From positions 62,001 through 126,000 of the forward strand of contig NZ_AUXV01000003.1 in assembly GCF_001625575.1 (NCBI RefSeq): a stretch of DNA of 64,000 bases, given 5' to 3'. The notes under the pieces were generated by a model, which made no database searches, had not been told where the DNA came from, and saw only the letters and a list, made by a program, of their open reading frames with translations. Both the position numbers and the translations under genes were made by a program. The stretch comes from Pseudoalteromonas luteoviolacea S2607 (GTDB lineage: Bacteria; Pseudomonadota; Gammaproteobacteria; Enterobacterales; Alteromonadaceae). This document shows positions 37,385 through 45,105 of this stretch, piece after piece; the first letter of the stretch is position 1; every line of letters begins with the position of its first letter.

Positions 37385-38569
37385 TTAATCTCCCTTGCCA
37401 CTCTCACTCAAATATAATTTTGCTGCGGGCGCTTCGTAAAATTCACTCATGGCAGTGTTGAACAAGCGGTTTCCTAAAAACTGATGAAAGTCAGCAAGCA
37501 CTTTTTCCATTGACACCAATTTACCACCTTGGGCGAGGGTTGAGCCCATACCTTTTTGTACACGCTCGCAAATATCTTTGTCCTCAGCAAAAAACGCATC
37601 TACGAAAGCTTTTTCTGTTTTGTCTTCACCATTCACTTTCACATTTGAAATACCGGCTGAACGGACGATACACTTTTCGCTACCTAGAGGTAACACTTGA
37701 ACCCACGATAGACTTTCCGAGGTTAGTATCCCCACAAATGACGGGGGAATCGATATCAATATGTAGTTATCAAAAACTTTTGGGTAACTGCCTCTAAACC
37801 ATTTAACCAGTTTACTAGAGGTATCTTTCATCTCACCCCCCGTTAAAGTCCATTCTGCATAACCCGCAATATCAAATGCCTGTCGTGTTGGTGTTACGGT
37901 TTCTAGCGTCGTCTTGTGGACCTTAAACAAATGATAGCTTTCCATTGCATTTTCAATTGCAAGCTTCCAGTTGGCGTTCCAAAGCTCACTTTTATCCGAA
38001 CGGTAACCATGTTTAAATTCCGGAAGATCAAAGTGATGCAAATAGTCGTCAATGCCTTCGAGACGATCGCTGAGTGATTTGGCTGGGTTACCAAGATGAA
38101 TGAATAACATTCCATGCCAGCTTTGCAGATGGAATTGCAATAAACAGTGTGCCTGTTTATCTACATGGACTTGACCCGTAAAAGGCGCGCCTTTAAACGC
38201 ACCATTATCTGAATATGTCCATGCATGGTAGGGACATACAATGTTTTTCTCTGCTTTACCAAACCCATCTTCAAGCAGCAATGTGCCCCTATGCCGGCAT
38301 AAATTAGAGAACGCTCTAACCTGTTGATCTTGACCTCTGATAATCACAATAGGCTCTTCAGCTAAAGTAAACGCGAAGTAATCTCCTGTTTCATCTAACT
38401 CTTGCTCACTGATAATAAATACCCACTCATTTTTGAAAATGTTGTCCATTTCGAGTGTATGTATTTCTTCATCTTTATATACCGCAAAAGGAAGTGAGTA
38501 GGCTTCATCTATCGGGGCTTGGGCTGTGCGCGCATAATCTGCCAACAGTTGCGTTGTGTACTTGCTCAT
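37385..38569 (-). CDS. Rieske non-haem iron oxygenase, alpha subunit
   Basis: A 394-residue oxygenase. The Rieske [2Fe-2S] ligands are Cys91 and His93 in CRHRG, and Cys112 and His115 in CPYHAW. The catalytic domain has the mononuclear-iron motif ENAMESYHLFKVH (His about 213 and 218). It belongs to the ring-hydroxylating dioxygenase/choline and carnitine monooxygenase group, which inserts oxygen using electrons from a reductase. No reductase or beta subunit is encoded beside it. It lies 78 nt downstream of the haem/propeller lipoprotein gene on the same strand and may share its transcript. The substrate cannot be told from the sequence. Confidence 0.87.
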   Translation of the reverse strand: MSKYTTQLLADYARTAQAPIDEAYSLPFAVYKDEEIHTLEMDNIFKNEWVFIISEQELDETGDYFAFTLAEEPIVIIRGQDQQVRAFSNLCRHRGTLLLEDGFGKAEKNIVCPYHAWTYSDNGAFKGAPFTGQVHVDKQAHCLLQFHLQSWHGMLFIHLGNPAKSLSDRLEGIDDYLHHFDLPEFKHGYRSDKSELWNANWKLAIENAMESYHLFKVHKTTLETVTPTRQAFDIAGYAEWTLTGGEMKDTSSKLVKWFRGSYPKVFDNYILISIPPSFVGILTSESLSWVQVLPLGSEKCIVRSAGISNVKVNGEDKTEKAFVDAFFAEDKDICERVQKGMGSTLAQGGKLVSMEKVLADFHQFLGNRLFNTAMSEFYEAPAAKLYLSESGKGD

Positions 38570-38647
38570 AACATTACCTGCTTATCGGTGACTGAGTGTA
38601 AATATAGTTCGTTATTCATGCATTTAATCGCAAAATCTAAGTGGCAC

Positions 38648-41600
38648 TTAACTTTCATCGCCATTCAATAAACCGTTTAAGTCATAATCAAGTGCTGCTT
38701 GCCAGCCTTTACCGGGAATGGTACAGGTAAAAGTCAAGCTGTTGTCTTGACTTACACCAATGGCCATTAGCTGCTCAAGGGTCAGCCTATTTTCAGAAGC
38801 TCTGTCACTTCTATAATTTCTTTCCGCTTGGTCATAGATATATCCTCGCTGCTCATCATCAACAACTCCCAATACAATCAGGTCACATTCTTTTACCTCT
38901 CCACCTAATAACTTAGACACAAAAGTTGTACTCGCGCGTTGCTCAAATAGCTTAATCCTTGGCTTCACCACTTCCAGCGTACTTCTCGTGAGTGTAATTT
39001 GCTGACCAACAATCGGCGCTAGATCGTTGTCAAATTCCATCATGTAATCAACTAGGCCTTGTCGTGTTTTTTCGTCGGGAATACCTATTTCGCCAGCATT
39101 AAAGTGGCAGCCGTACCTTTCATCAGCGCCTTCTGGGCAGCCCGTTTCTCCATTATCAAAAACCCCTCCTTTGAGAAAGTTGAGTAACTGATCGGTCGCA
39201 CCATCATGTAAAAAGCCAAAGCCACGTATTTGGTCTCCTTGGTGTTCGTTAGTATGTGAAGGTAAAAAGCCTTGACGGTCTGGTAGTCCAAACATTCCGA
39301 CACGTGTATATAAGTTCCTTAATTGAGGTACTTTTAATATTTGAATTTCTCCTCCATGCGCAATTTCACCACGGCTCCCGTAAAACCCCTGAGCATGATC
39401 TACACCATGGCAGCCCTCGCAATTGACCCCATCAACATTGTCACCATTTAATGGAGTGTCTTGTGCAGCACCGTCTGAACGTCTCTCGCCATGAAAGAAT
39501 CGCTCCCCGATATCCGCCGAAGCTGACAAAGAGTTATCTAAGTTTCTGATTGGATTGGGCGGCAACGCAACTTTAAGCATAAAATCGGCAAACTTATCCA
39601 TGTCTTGTTCCAATTTCAGCACGTCCACGCTTTTAACGTCTGCTTCAACAGATTCAGGAAGTACAATATCAAGGCCCATCAACCCCTCAAAAGCAACAAT
39701 AAAATTCTTGAATGAGGTGCGTTCGTCTAGGGTTTGATTTGTATCGTTGCCAAAGTAGCCTACTGAGCGATCTCCACGCCAATGCATGTGGCCATGATGT
39801 TGCATTCCCCTCAAAGTTTGTGTGCCCATTGGCCCTTTCATGGCGGCAAAGCTACGTTCGTCTCCGTTGCCATTTATGATCTCTAAGAGTTGGCAACTTT
39901 CTTCGCCAGGGCCCACTAACAGACACCCTAATTCAGACAAGTTTTGAGTAGGGAAAGGCTGTGGGTTCTTTGTATTGTCGGCATCAGGATTACCTAGGTT
40001 CCAGCTTAAATGATCAGTGTCTCCAAAAACATGGCAACTTGCGCAAGAAGACTCGCCGTTGGATGAAGACCGATCAGCATCATAAAGCATGTGCCTGCCT
40101 GCCATATAGTCTTCTGGTTCAAGAGAAGGCATCGCAATGCGGTTTAATTCTTCACCATTGGTAAGGTTAAGATGGACAAGGCTATTATCAAACCGTGTAA
40201 ATACATATAAGGATTTTTGCTCTTCATTCAACAAAAGCCCCATCGGGCCACCTTCTACAGATAAATAGCGTTCGCTGGCCGATTTGGGGTCAAACTCCGG
40301 CCCCTCATTGTCCCAATAACTTTCATTGCTCAGCTCTGATGTAGATAATATAGCGACTTTATCTGACCCCACTACCGCACTGTATAAAAGCTTACCATCA
40401 CTACTCACTTCAAGTTGTAATGGGGTTGATAAGCTATGTTGCTTAATTGAACTATTGCCTTTTAAATCGCTATAATTTATGTGCCTGTTTAGGTGTCTAG
40501 CAGATACCGTTCCACTTGAAGGTTTTATAACGGTAATACGGCTTTTAGCAATATCACCTTGCACAGTAGAGCCTGCAAAATCACCAGCCCCTTCGAACCG
40601 ACTGGCATTGTTCGCATCGGTATTTGAAACAAATAACTCCCCAGTTGTAGGGCTCACAGCAATATTGAATAGTGTTGTACCAACATGATTAAAGCTTGCT
40701 ACGGCCCTATGTGTTTCTGTATTAATTTCAAAAACATCATGATCTGGAAGGTGAAAACGAACCCCATTTGAGAAATTACGCCCTTTGGTATCTTGCCACT
40801 GACCTGATGCACGGTCGTACTTTACAATCATACTTGTCCAAGGTTGATATTCACCCTTTGCATTAATGCCCGGTGCAGTTCTGCCGCCTGGTAGGTAACC
40901 ATCAGCCAACCCTTTTGGAGAAGTTACTTCGTCTAACACTTTACACGGCACGGCGCCATATTCATCATCTTCGTACCCAGGACACATCACAGCTTCATGT
41001 ACAGCGGTAGTTTGATTCCCGGAATTAAGTACAGCGGCATATACACGCTCTTCGTTCTTAGAAACAGCAAGGCCTCTCAACGTGTCACCAAACAATGAGA
41101 CGATTTCGAGCGGCTTTCCTCCAAGGTTCTCTGCTAAGTGATTAGTATCGAAAACCCAGATATCAGCACGGCCTACATTAGATGTATGTAGCTGAGGGTC
41201 ACCGGCACCTTTAACATTTGCCAATGCAGGGTTTAACCTCTGCTGGCCTCGGTGAGCGGTAGTTACAAAGGCCTTATTCTTTGCGAAAACAATATCTCTT
41301 GGCTCATCCCCAACCAGTAATGTGCGTATTACACGAGCAGGAGACAAAGATAAGTCAACAATACTTATTGAATCAGACAAATGGTTAACGACCCAAGCTT
41401 GATTTTTTATCACTGCTACAGACACAGGCTCTAGCCCAACATGAACACTTTGCGAAAATGTAATTTGGCCACCATTTCCAATAGTGAATACCTCAAGGGT
41501 ATTGTTGGAAGTATTAGTCAGTAATAAACGCTTACCATCTTGCGTTTTGGCCAATGGTCTAACTGGGGCAGATTCAAAGCCTATGTAATCTGATTTTGCT

Positions 41601-41770
41601 ATAGGCGGGGTGACCTTAATGGGAGCCTCAGGGGTTACTGGCACTTGAGGCGTGACAGTGGTTTCTGACGAGGGTGACCTTGGGTTATTTGATTCACTAC
41701 TCGCACCACAACTTGCCAGCAACACCAATGATACAAAAGCCATGAGCTTGTTGTGCCTAAATCTATCCAT
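38648..41770 (-). CDS. Lipoprotein with beta-propeller and di-haem cytochrome c domain (MauG/CcP-like)
   Basis: About 1,040 residues. Lipobox LLASCG is followed by a Pro/Thr/Val linker. Residues about 55-530 are YncE-like propeller repeats (AWVVNHLSDSISIVDLSLSP, LYSAVVGSDKVAILSTSEL). The C-terminal part carries two haem-attachment motifs, CASCH (about 575) and CEGCH (about 782), with a spacing like the bacterial di-haem peroxidase/MauG group. It should be a periplasmic or surface redox protein. I prefer the ATG at 41770, which has GGGAAAG upstream, over the one at 41782. A long inverted repeat lies immediately upstream. The next gene downstream is a Rieske oxygenase, so the two may form a redox pair. 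Confidence 0.85.
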   Translation of the reverse strand: MDRFRHNKLMAFVSLVLLASCGASSESNNPRSPSSETTVTPQVPVTPEAPIKVTPPIAKSDYIGFESAPVRPLAKTQDGKRLLLTNTSNNTLEVFTIGNGGQITFSQSVHVGLEPVSVAVIKNQAWVVNHLSDSISIVDLSLSPARVIRTLLVGDEPRDIVFAKNKAFVTTAHRGQQRLNPALANVKGAGDPQLHTSNVGRADIWVFDTNHLAENLGGKPLEIVSLFGDTLRGLAVSKNEERVYAAVLNSGNQTTAVHEAVMCPGYEDDEYGAVPCKVLDEVTSPKGLADGYLPGGRTAPGINAKGEYQPWTSMIVKYDRASGQWQDTKGRNFSNGVRFHLPDHDVFEINTETHRAVASFNHVGTTLFNIAVSPTTGELFVSNTDANNASRFEGAGDFAGSTVQGDIAKSRITVIKPSSGTVSARHLNRHINYSDLKGNSSIKQHSLSTPLQLEVSSDGKLLYSAVVGSDKVAILSTSELSNESYWDNEGPEFDPKSASERYLSVEGGPMGLLLNEEQKSLYVFTRFDNSLVHLNLTNGEELNRIAMPSLEPEDYMAGRHMLYDADRSSSNGESSCASCHVFGDTDHLSWNLGNPDADNTKNPQPFPTQNLSELGCLLVGPGEESCQLLEIINGNGDERSFAAMKGPMGTQTLRGMQHHGHMHWRGDRSVGYFGNDTNQTLDERTSFKNFIVAFEGLMGLDIVLPESVEADVKSVDVLKLEQDMDKFADFMLKVALPPNPIRNLDNSLSASADIGERFFHGERRSDGAAQDTPLNGDNVDGVNCEGCHGVDHAQGFYGSRGEIAHGGEIQILKVPQLRNLYTRVGMFGLPDRQGFLPSHTNEHQGDQIRGFGFLHDGATDQLLNFLKGGVFDNGETGCPEGADERYGCHFNAGEIGIPDEKTRQGLVDYMMEFDNDLAPIVGQQITLTRSTLEVVKPRIKLFEQRASTTFVSKLLGGEVKECDLIVLGVVDDEQRGYIYDQAERNYRSDRASENRLTLEQLMAIGVSQDNSLTFTCTIPGKGWQAALDYDLNGLLNGDES

Positions 41771-41788
41771 TTTCTTTCCCATAAGTTT

Positions 41789-41840
41789 TCATATTGACAA
41801 TTTACAGGTTAAATCAATTCAATTTAAATTGTCAATATGA
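41789..41840. promoter_or_regulatory. Sixteen-base perfect inverted repeat upstream of the haem lipoprotein gene
   Basis: TCATATTGACAATTTA (41789-41804) and TAAATTGTCAATATGA (41825-41840) are exact inverse copies separated by 20 bases, ending 19 bases before the preferred start codon. Each arm contains TTGACA when read inward. It could be an operator for a dimeric regulator overlapping the promoter, or a stem in the 5' leader. It is not followed by a T-run in either direction. Confidence 0.7.
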
Positions 41841-42739
41841 TAATTTATTAATACCTAACGATTTGAGCACCAAGTAAGCATGTGTTTATGTGGTACCAAA
41901 AGCAAAGCGAGTTGAATTTTTATGCTTATTGATGAAAAGTTGGAACTTTAGAAGCAAAGTGAGCTGGCGCTAAAAAAAACCCTTGATTTAGAATTTATAT
42001 TTTCAACATGAAAATTTATTCGTTTATTAAAATGTTGCTTGCTAACAATCAAATGCTATGTAACTAAACGGTGCGATAAATAAGGGTGTAATTTGATTCG
42101 TACATTATGGTCAGGCTCTTTGGGAGTGAAAAGTTGAGCCCCTTTCAGAGGCAATGTCACTCTTATGACTCCTTGAAGCAATAAAACCATTCGAACTGAG
42201 TCTTAATTGGTGTATATACCTCTAGTATTAAATTCTCTTGTAGACAGTTTTTCCTCACAAAAAACCTCACTCTATTTATTGAACATAATACGTACAATTT
42301 ATTTGTTTTTTTATAATAATAGCCTCGAGTTAGTAATAGTATAATAAACACCATCATGCCCTAACTTTTAAATTAAAAACCTAAAACTTTGTATACTTTT
42401 TATTACAAAACCTCTTTGTTCCTATTTTACTTTTAGTTCTCAGCAAGGAACTGCAAGTACAAACGTAATAAAAGTATATACTTCTCTAGTTCTTTATTAG
42501 AAACACATCCCTATTTTAGGTAATGCATGAAAATGTATTATTAAGCCTCTACTCCAATGTAAAAGTAATGTTTTTAGACGCATTAGTGCTTAATCCACGC
42601 ACACGATAACAATGTGTACAAACGTAAAAAAGTAAACAACTTGTAACACACTTTGGGTGTTTTTCTACCCATTCTATTGGTATACATAGAATCAGTTATG
42701 TGGAAGTTCGTTTATTCAATTAAAAAGAAGGAGTTAGTT
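41841..42739. other. Non-coding region before the small secreted protein gene
   Basis: About 0.9 kb of AT-rich DNA. I support no gene here; the 64-codon minus frame at 42163-42357 lacks a ribosome site and has chance-like composition. The 12-mer GTACAAACGTAA occurs at 42457-42468 and again at 42616-42627, both upstream of the gene at 42740, and may be a regulatory direct repeat. Confidence 0.45.
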
Positions 42740-43165
42740 ATGAAGAATACACTTTTAGCAAGTGCGCTGTTAGCATGCATAGGGAGCTTTGGAGCATTAG
42801 CATCAGAGCAAACTACACAGTCTGAAGATGGTGTACTGAAGTACGCTTACAATTTTGTTTATTTAAAATGTGAATCTGCATCTTGTAATGGGTTAATTAC
42901 TCGCTGGCACCCCATGAAAGTCTACTACAAATCAATACCTGGTATACCACCCCATTCTGAGGCCCGACTGTACTGGAATAAAAATGTACCCGCAGATATT
43001 CCAGCAGGAAAAAGATTAGCTCACACAATCGGTGCCGAGTGCCCTGATGGCTCACATATGACCGCTAAATGGTTTTTAGATGGGGATTTCCAACCTGTCT
43101 CTGCAATAGCGACTGATTGTGATGGCGTAGAGCATACATACAGCGTACACGAGTTTCATTTTTAA
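42740..43165 (+). CDS. Small secreted protein of unknown function
   Basis: A 141-residue protein with a clear signal peptide (LLASALLACIGSFGALA-SEQ). The mature part of about 120 residues has four Cys (LKCESASCNG, AECPDG, TDCDG), probably two disulfides, and a beta-rich pattern. I do not recognise the family. The start is fixed by AAGGAG 6 nt before the ATG at 42740, although the frame is open for 29 codons upstream. It is a single gene, convergent with asd. Confidence 0.75.
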   Translation: MKNTLLASALLACIGSFGALASEQTTQSEDGVLKYAYNFVYLKCESASCNGLITRWHPMKVYYKSIPGIPPHSEARLYWNKNVPADIPAGKRLAHTIGAECPDGSHMTAKWFLDGDFQPVSAIATDCDGVEHTYSVHEFHF

Positions 43166-43187
43166 CCATTTGTGTACACTAAAAGAA

Positions 43188-43211
43188 ACGCCTAGTTTTA
43201 AGACTAGGCGT
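43188..43211 (-). terminator. Terminator between the small secreted protein and asd
   Basis: Stem ACGCCTAGT/ACTAGGCGT with a six-base loop. The minus-strand side is followed by TTTCTTTT, so it best serves asd, which ends 8 bases away; it may also stop the convergent gene. Confidence 0.75.
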
Positions 43212-43218
43212 ATTCAAT

Positions 43219-44328
43219 TCAGCCAGTGATAATACGCAGCATTCTGCGTAAGGGTTCCGCTGCGCCCCAAAGGAGTTGATCACCTACTGTAAAAGCACTG
43301 ATATATTTGTCGCCCATCGATAGCTTTCTGATCCTGCCTATAGGAATATGCAACGACCCTGTCACATTAACAGGTGTCAGCTCTTGCTCTGTCACAGCCC
43401 GTTCATTCGGGATCACTCTCACCCATTCATTGTGCTCATCCAAAATCTTTTCAATTTCGCTGACTTCAATGTCCTCACGTAGCTTAATGGTGAGTGCCTG
43501 GGAATGACAACGCATCGCACCAATTCTGACACATAGGCCATCAACAGGAATTGGTTGCTTAATCGAGCCTAGTATTTTGTTTGCCTCGACCTCAGCTTTC
43601 CACTCCTCTTTACTCTGACCAGACTCCATAGGCACATCAATCCATGGAATAAGGCTGCCCGCTAGCGGTACACCAAACTGATCTTTAGGAAGTGAGTCGG
43701 ATTTAAGTTTATCTGCAACCAACTTGTCTATTTCAAGGATAGCTGAGGACGGGTTCTCTAGCTGCGACTTAACACTGTCATGTATGTCACCCATTTGCGA
43801 GATTAATTCTCTCATGTTGCGTGCCCCAGCGCCTGAGGCCGCCTGATAAGTCATTGGGCTAACCCATTCAATCAAGTCTTTTTCGAACAAACCACCCAAA
43901 GCCAATAGCATCAAAGAAACTGTACAGTTGCCGCCGACAAATGTTTTAACGCCTTGCTCTAACCCTTGCTGAATAACATCGTTGTTGACGGGATCCAAAA
44001 CAATGATGCTATCAGCCGACATACGAAGTGCTGATGCGGCATCAATCCAATACCCTTCCCAACCTGCATCACGCAATGGTTGATATACTTCCCTTGTATA
44101 GTCACCCCCTTGGCAAGACACAATAATATCCATTTTTTGCAAAGAAGGAATGTCAAAAGCATTATTGAGCGGTTTAGCTTCACCACCAAACGTAGGACCA
44201 AGTTGTCCAGCTTGAGAAGTTGTGAAGAAATGCGCGTTCAGATGAGCAAAATCACCTTCAGCTAACATACGCTCCATAAGAACAGAGCCAACCATGCCGC
44301 GCCAGCCAATAAATCCAACATTATTCAT
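43219..44328 (-). CDS. asd: Aspartate-semialdehyde dehydrogenase
   Basis: A 369-residue cytoplasmic enzyme that reduces aspartyl phosphate to aspartate semialdehyde with NADPH, the branch step to lysine, threonine, methionine and diaminopimelate. The N-terminus is the nucleotide-binding [17 protein letters not shown]. The catalytic Cys is in [10 protein letters not shown] (about 133), followed by [19 protein letters not shown], and the active-site His is in [11 protein letters not shown]. Length and motifs match the E. coli-type enzyme. AAGG precedes the ATG. It is a single gene. A MetJ-like double box lies 43-58 bases upstream, and a putative small RNA further up. Confidence 0.97.
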   Translation of the reverse strand: MNNVGFIGWRGMVGSVLMERMLAEGDFAHLNAHFFTTSQAGQLGPTFGGEAKPLNNAFDIPSLQKMDIIVSCQGGDYTREVYQPLRDAGWEGYWIDAASALRMSADSIIVLDPVNNDVIQQGLEQGVKTFVGGNCTVSLMLLALGGLFEKDLIEWVSPMTYQAASGAGARNMRELISQMGDIHDSVKSQLENPSSAILEIDKLVADKLKSDSLPKDQFGVPLAGSLIPWIDVPMESGQSKEEWKAEVEANKILGSIKQPIPVDGLCVRIGAMRCHSQALTIKLREDIEVSEIEKILDEHNEWVRVIPNERAVTEQELTPVNVTGSLHIPIGRIRKLSMGDKYISAFTVGDQLLWGAAEPLRRMLRIITG

Positions 44329-44370
44329 TACATTACCCTTATTTTGATTAAATTTCTCATTGCGTGAGGG

Positions 44371-44386
44371 GTACGTCTAGACGTCT
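44371..44386 (-). promoter_or_regulatory. Candidate MetJ operator (two tandem met boxes) upstream of asd
   Basis: GTACGTCT AGACGTCT are two adjacent octamers. The second is identical to the MetJ consensus AGACGTCT and the first matches it at six of eight positions. MetJ binds at least two tandem boxes. The site lies 43 bases before the asd start and beside a possible -10 (GATACT), where a repressor would block transcription. Confidence 0.65.
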
Positions 44387-44644
44387 AAAGTATCAGAATA
44401 AATCCACCAGCTCTAGTACTTTTTATCGCGAATTTTAAATCTCTACATCAAGTTCAATACTCGATGGTTAAGTGCGGCGTTATCAATTCAATTGTATTTG
44501 ATACTTAACTACAGCGTTTTGCTCAAACAGTACAAAATACAGACATTGAATAATTGAATAGCTGTGGTAGGTAGGTGACAAAAAATTAAGCTAAATGCAA
44601 AAAGCACGTTTGTCGCCAAACCGGTACTTTTCTGGAGAATTAAA

Positions 44645-44799
44645 AAACCCCGCAATTAGCGGGGTTTGGATACAACATGTAAAGGTTGCGTCCGAGCTCG
44701 ATGCTGCGCATCAAACTAGAACTCTGTACAGAAGAAATGTTTAATTAATGTTAACACAACTTCTAAAATCGGTAAGGATATGCGATAACCCTTTTGTGT
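44645..44799 (-). ncRNA. Candidate small RNA of about 155 nt
   Basis: A promoter (44805-44833) and a rho-independent terminator frame a short minus-strand unit with no convincing ORF. The terminator is AAACCCCGC/GCGGGGTTT followed by TTTTTTA at 44645-44667. The predicted 5' end folds by pairing AACACAA with TTGTGTT (44794-44800 and 44753-44759), and a second small stem GATGC-GCA-GCATC lies in the middle. It is 317 bases upstream of asd, on the same strand. I matched no known sRNA family or riboswitch; in particular the lysine riboswitch core is absent. It could also be an attenuated leader of asd. Confidence 0.55.
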
Positions 44800-44804
44800 T
44801 AGCT

Positions 44805-44833
44805 ATTATGAGTCACTTTAATACTATTTTCAA
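44805..44833 (-). promoter_or_regulatory. Sigma-70 promoter of the candidate small RNA
   Basis: On the minus strand TTGAAA (-35) and CATAAT (-10) are separated by exactly 17 bases. Transcription would begin near 44799, just before the 5' stem. Confidence 0.65.
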
Positions 44834-45058
44834 GTAAAATTCTTTCATAAAATTGATCTAGGTTATAAAAAAAATCTAAATTTAATATATGTTTACGCTT
44901 ACGTAAATGTCATATTTTTCACGTGAAAGTCTTTCTATTTATTAGCTTTTATTTTTCTCAATTTTAATGACGCGAACCAGCTTATTATATTTAAAGGATT
45001 TTTAAATATTTATACTAGAAATAATTGTGAATAATTAATTAATAATTGTTGGTTAATA

Positions 45059-45084
45059 AAAAAGCCGCTATAAAGCGGCTTTTT
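45059..45084 (-). terminator. Terminator of the TonB-dependent receptor gene
   Basis: Stem AAAAAGCCGC/GCGGCTTTTT with a six-base loop, 21 nt past the receptor stop. The A and T flanks make it work in both directions. Confidence 0.88.
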
Positions 45085-45105
45085 GTTAGCTGATATATTC
45101 AACAA

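Noticed and set aside
42163..42357. A 64-codon minus-strand frame
   Set aside because: It has no ribosome site and is rich in residues coded by AT-rich codons. It looks like chance translation of non-coding DNA.
44667..44725. A 23-codon frame inside the candidate small RNA (MRSIELGRNLYMLYP...)
   Set aside because: It lacks a ribosome site and its last codons are just the translation of the terminator stem.
44329..44800. Lysine riboswitch in the asd leader
   Set aside because: asd is a plausible target, but none of the conserved lysine-riboswitch core segments is present. The terminator at 44645 belongs to a separate short unit with its own promoter.
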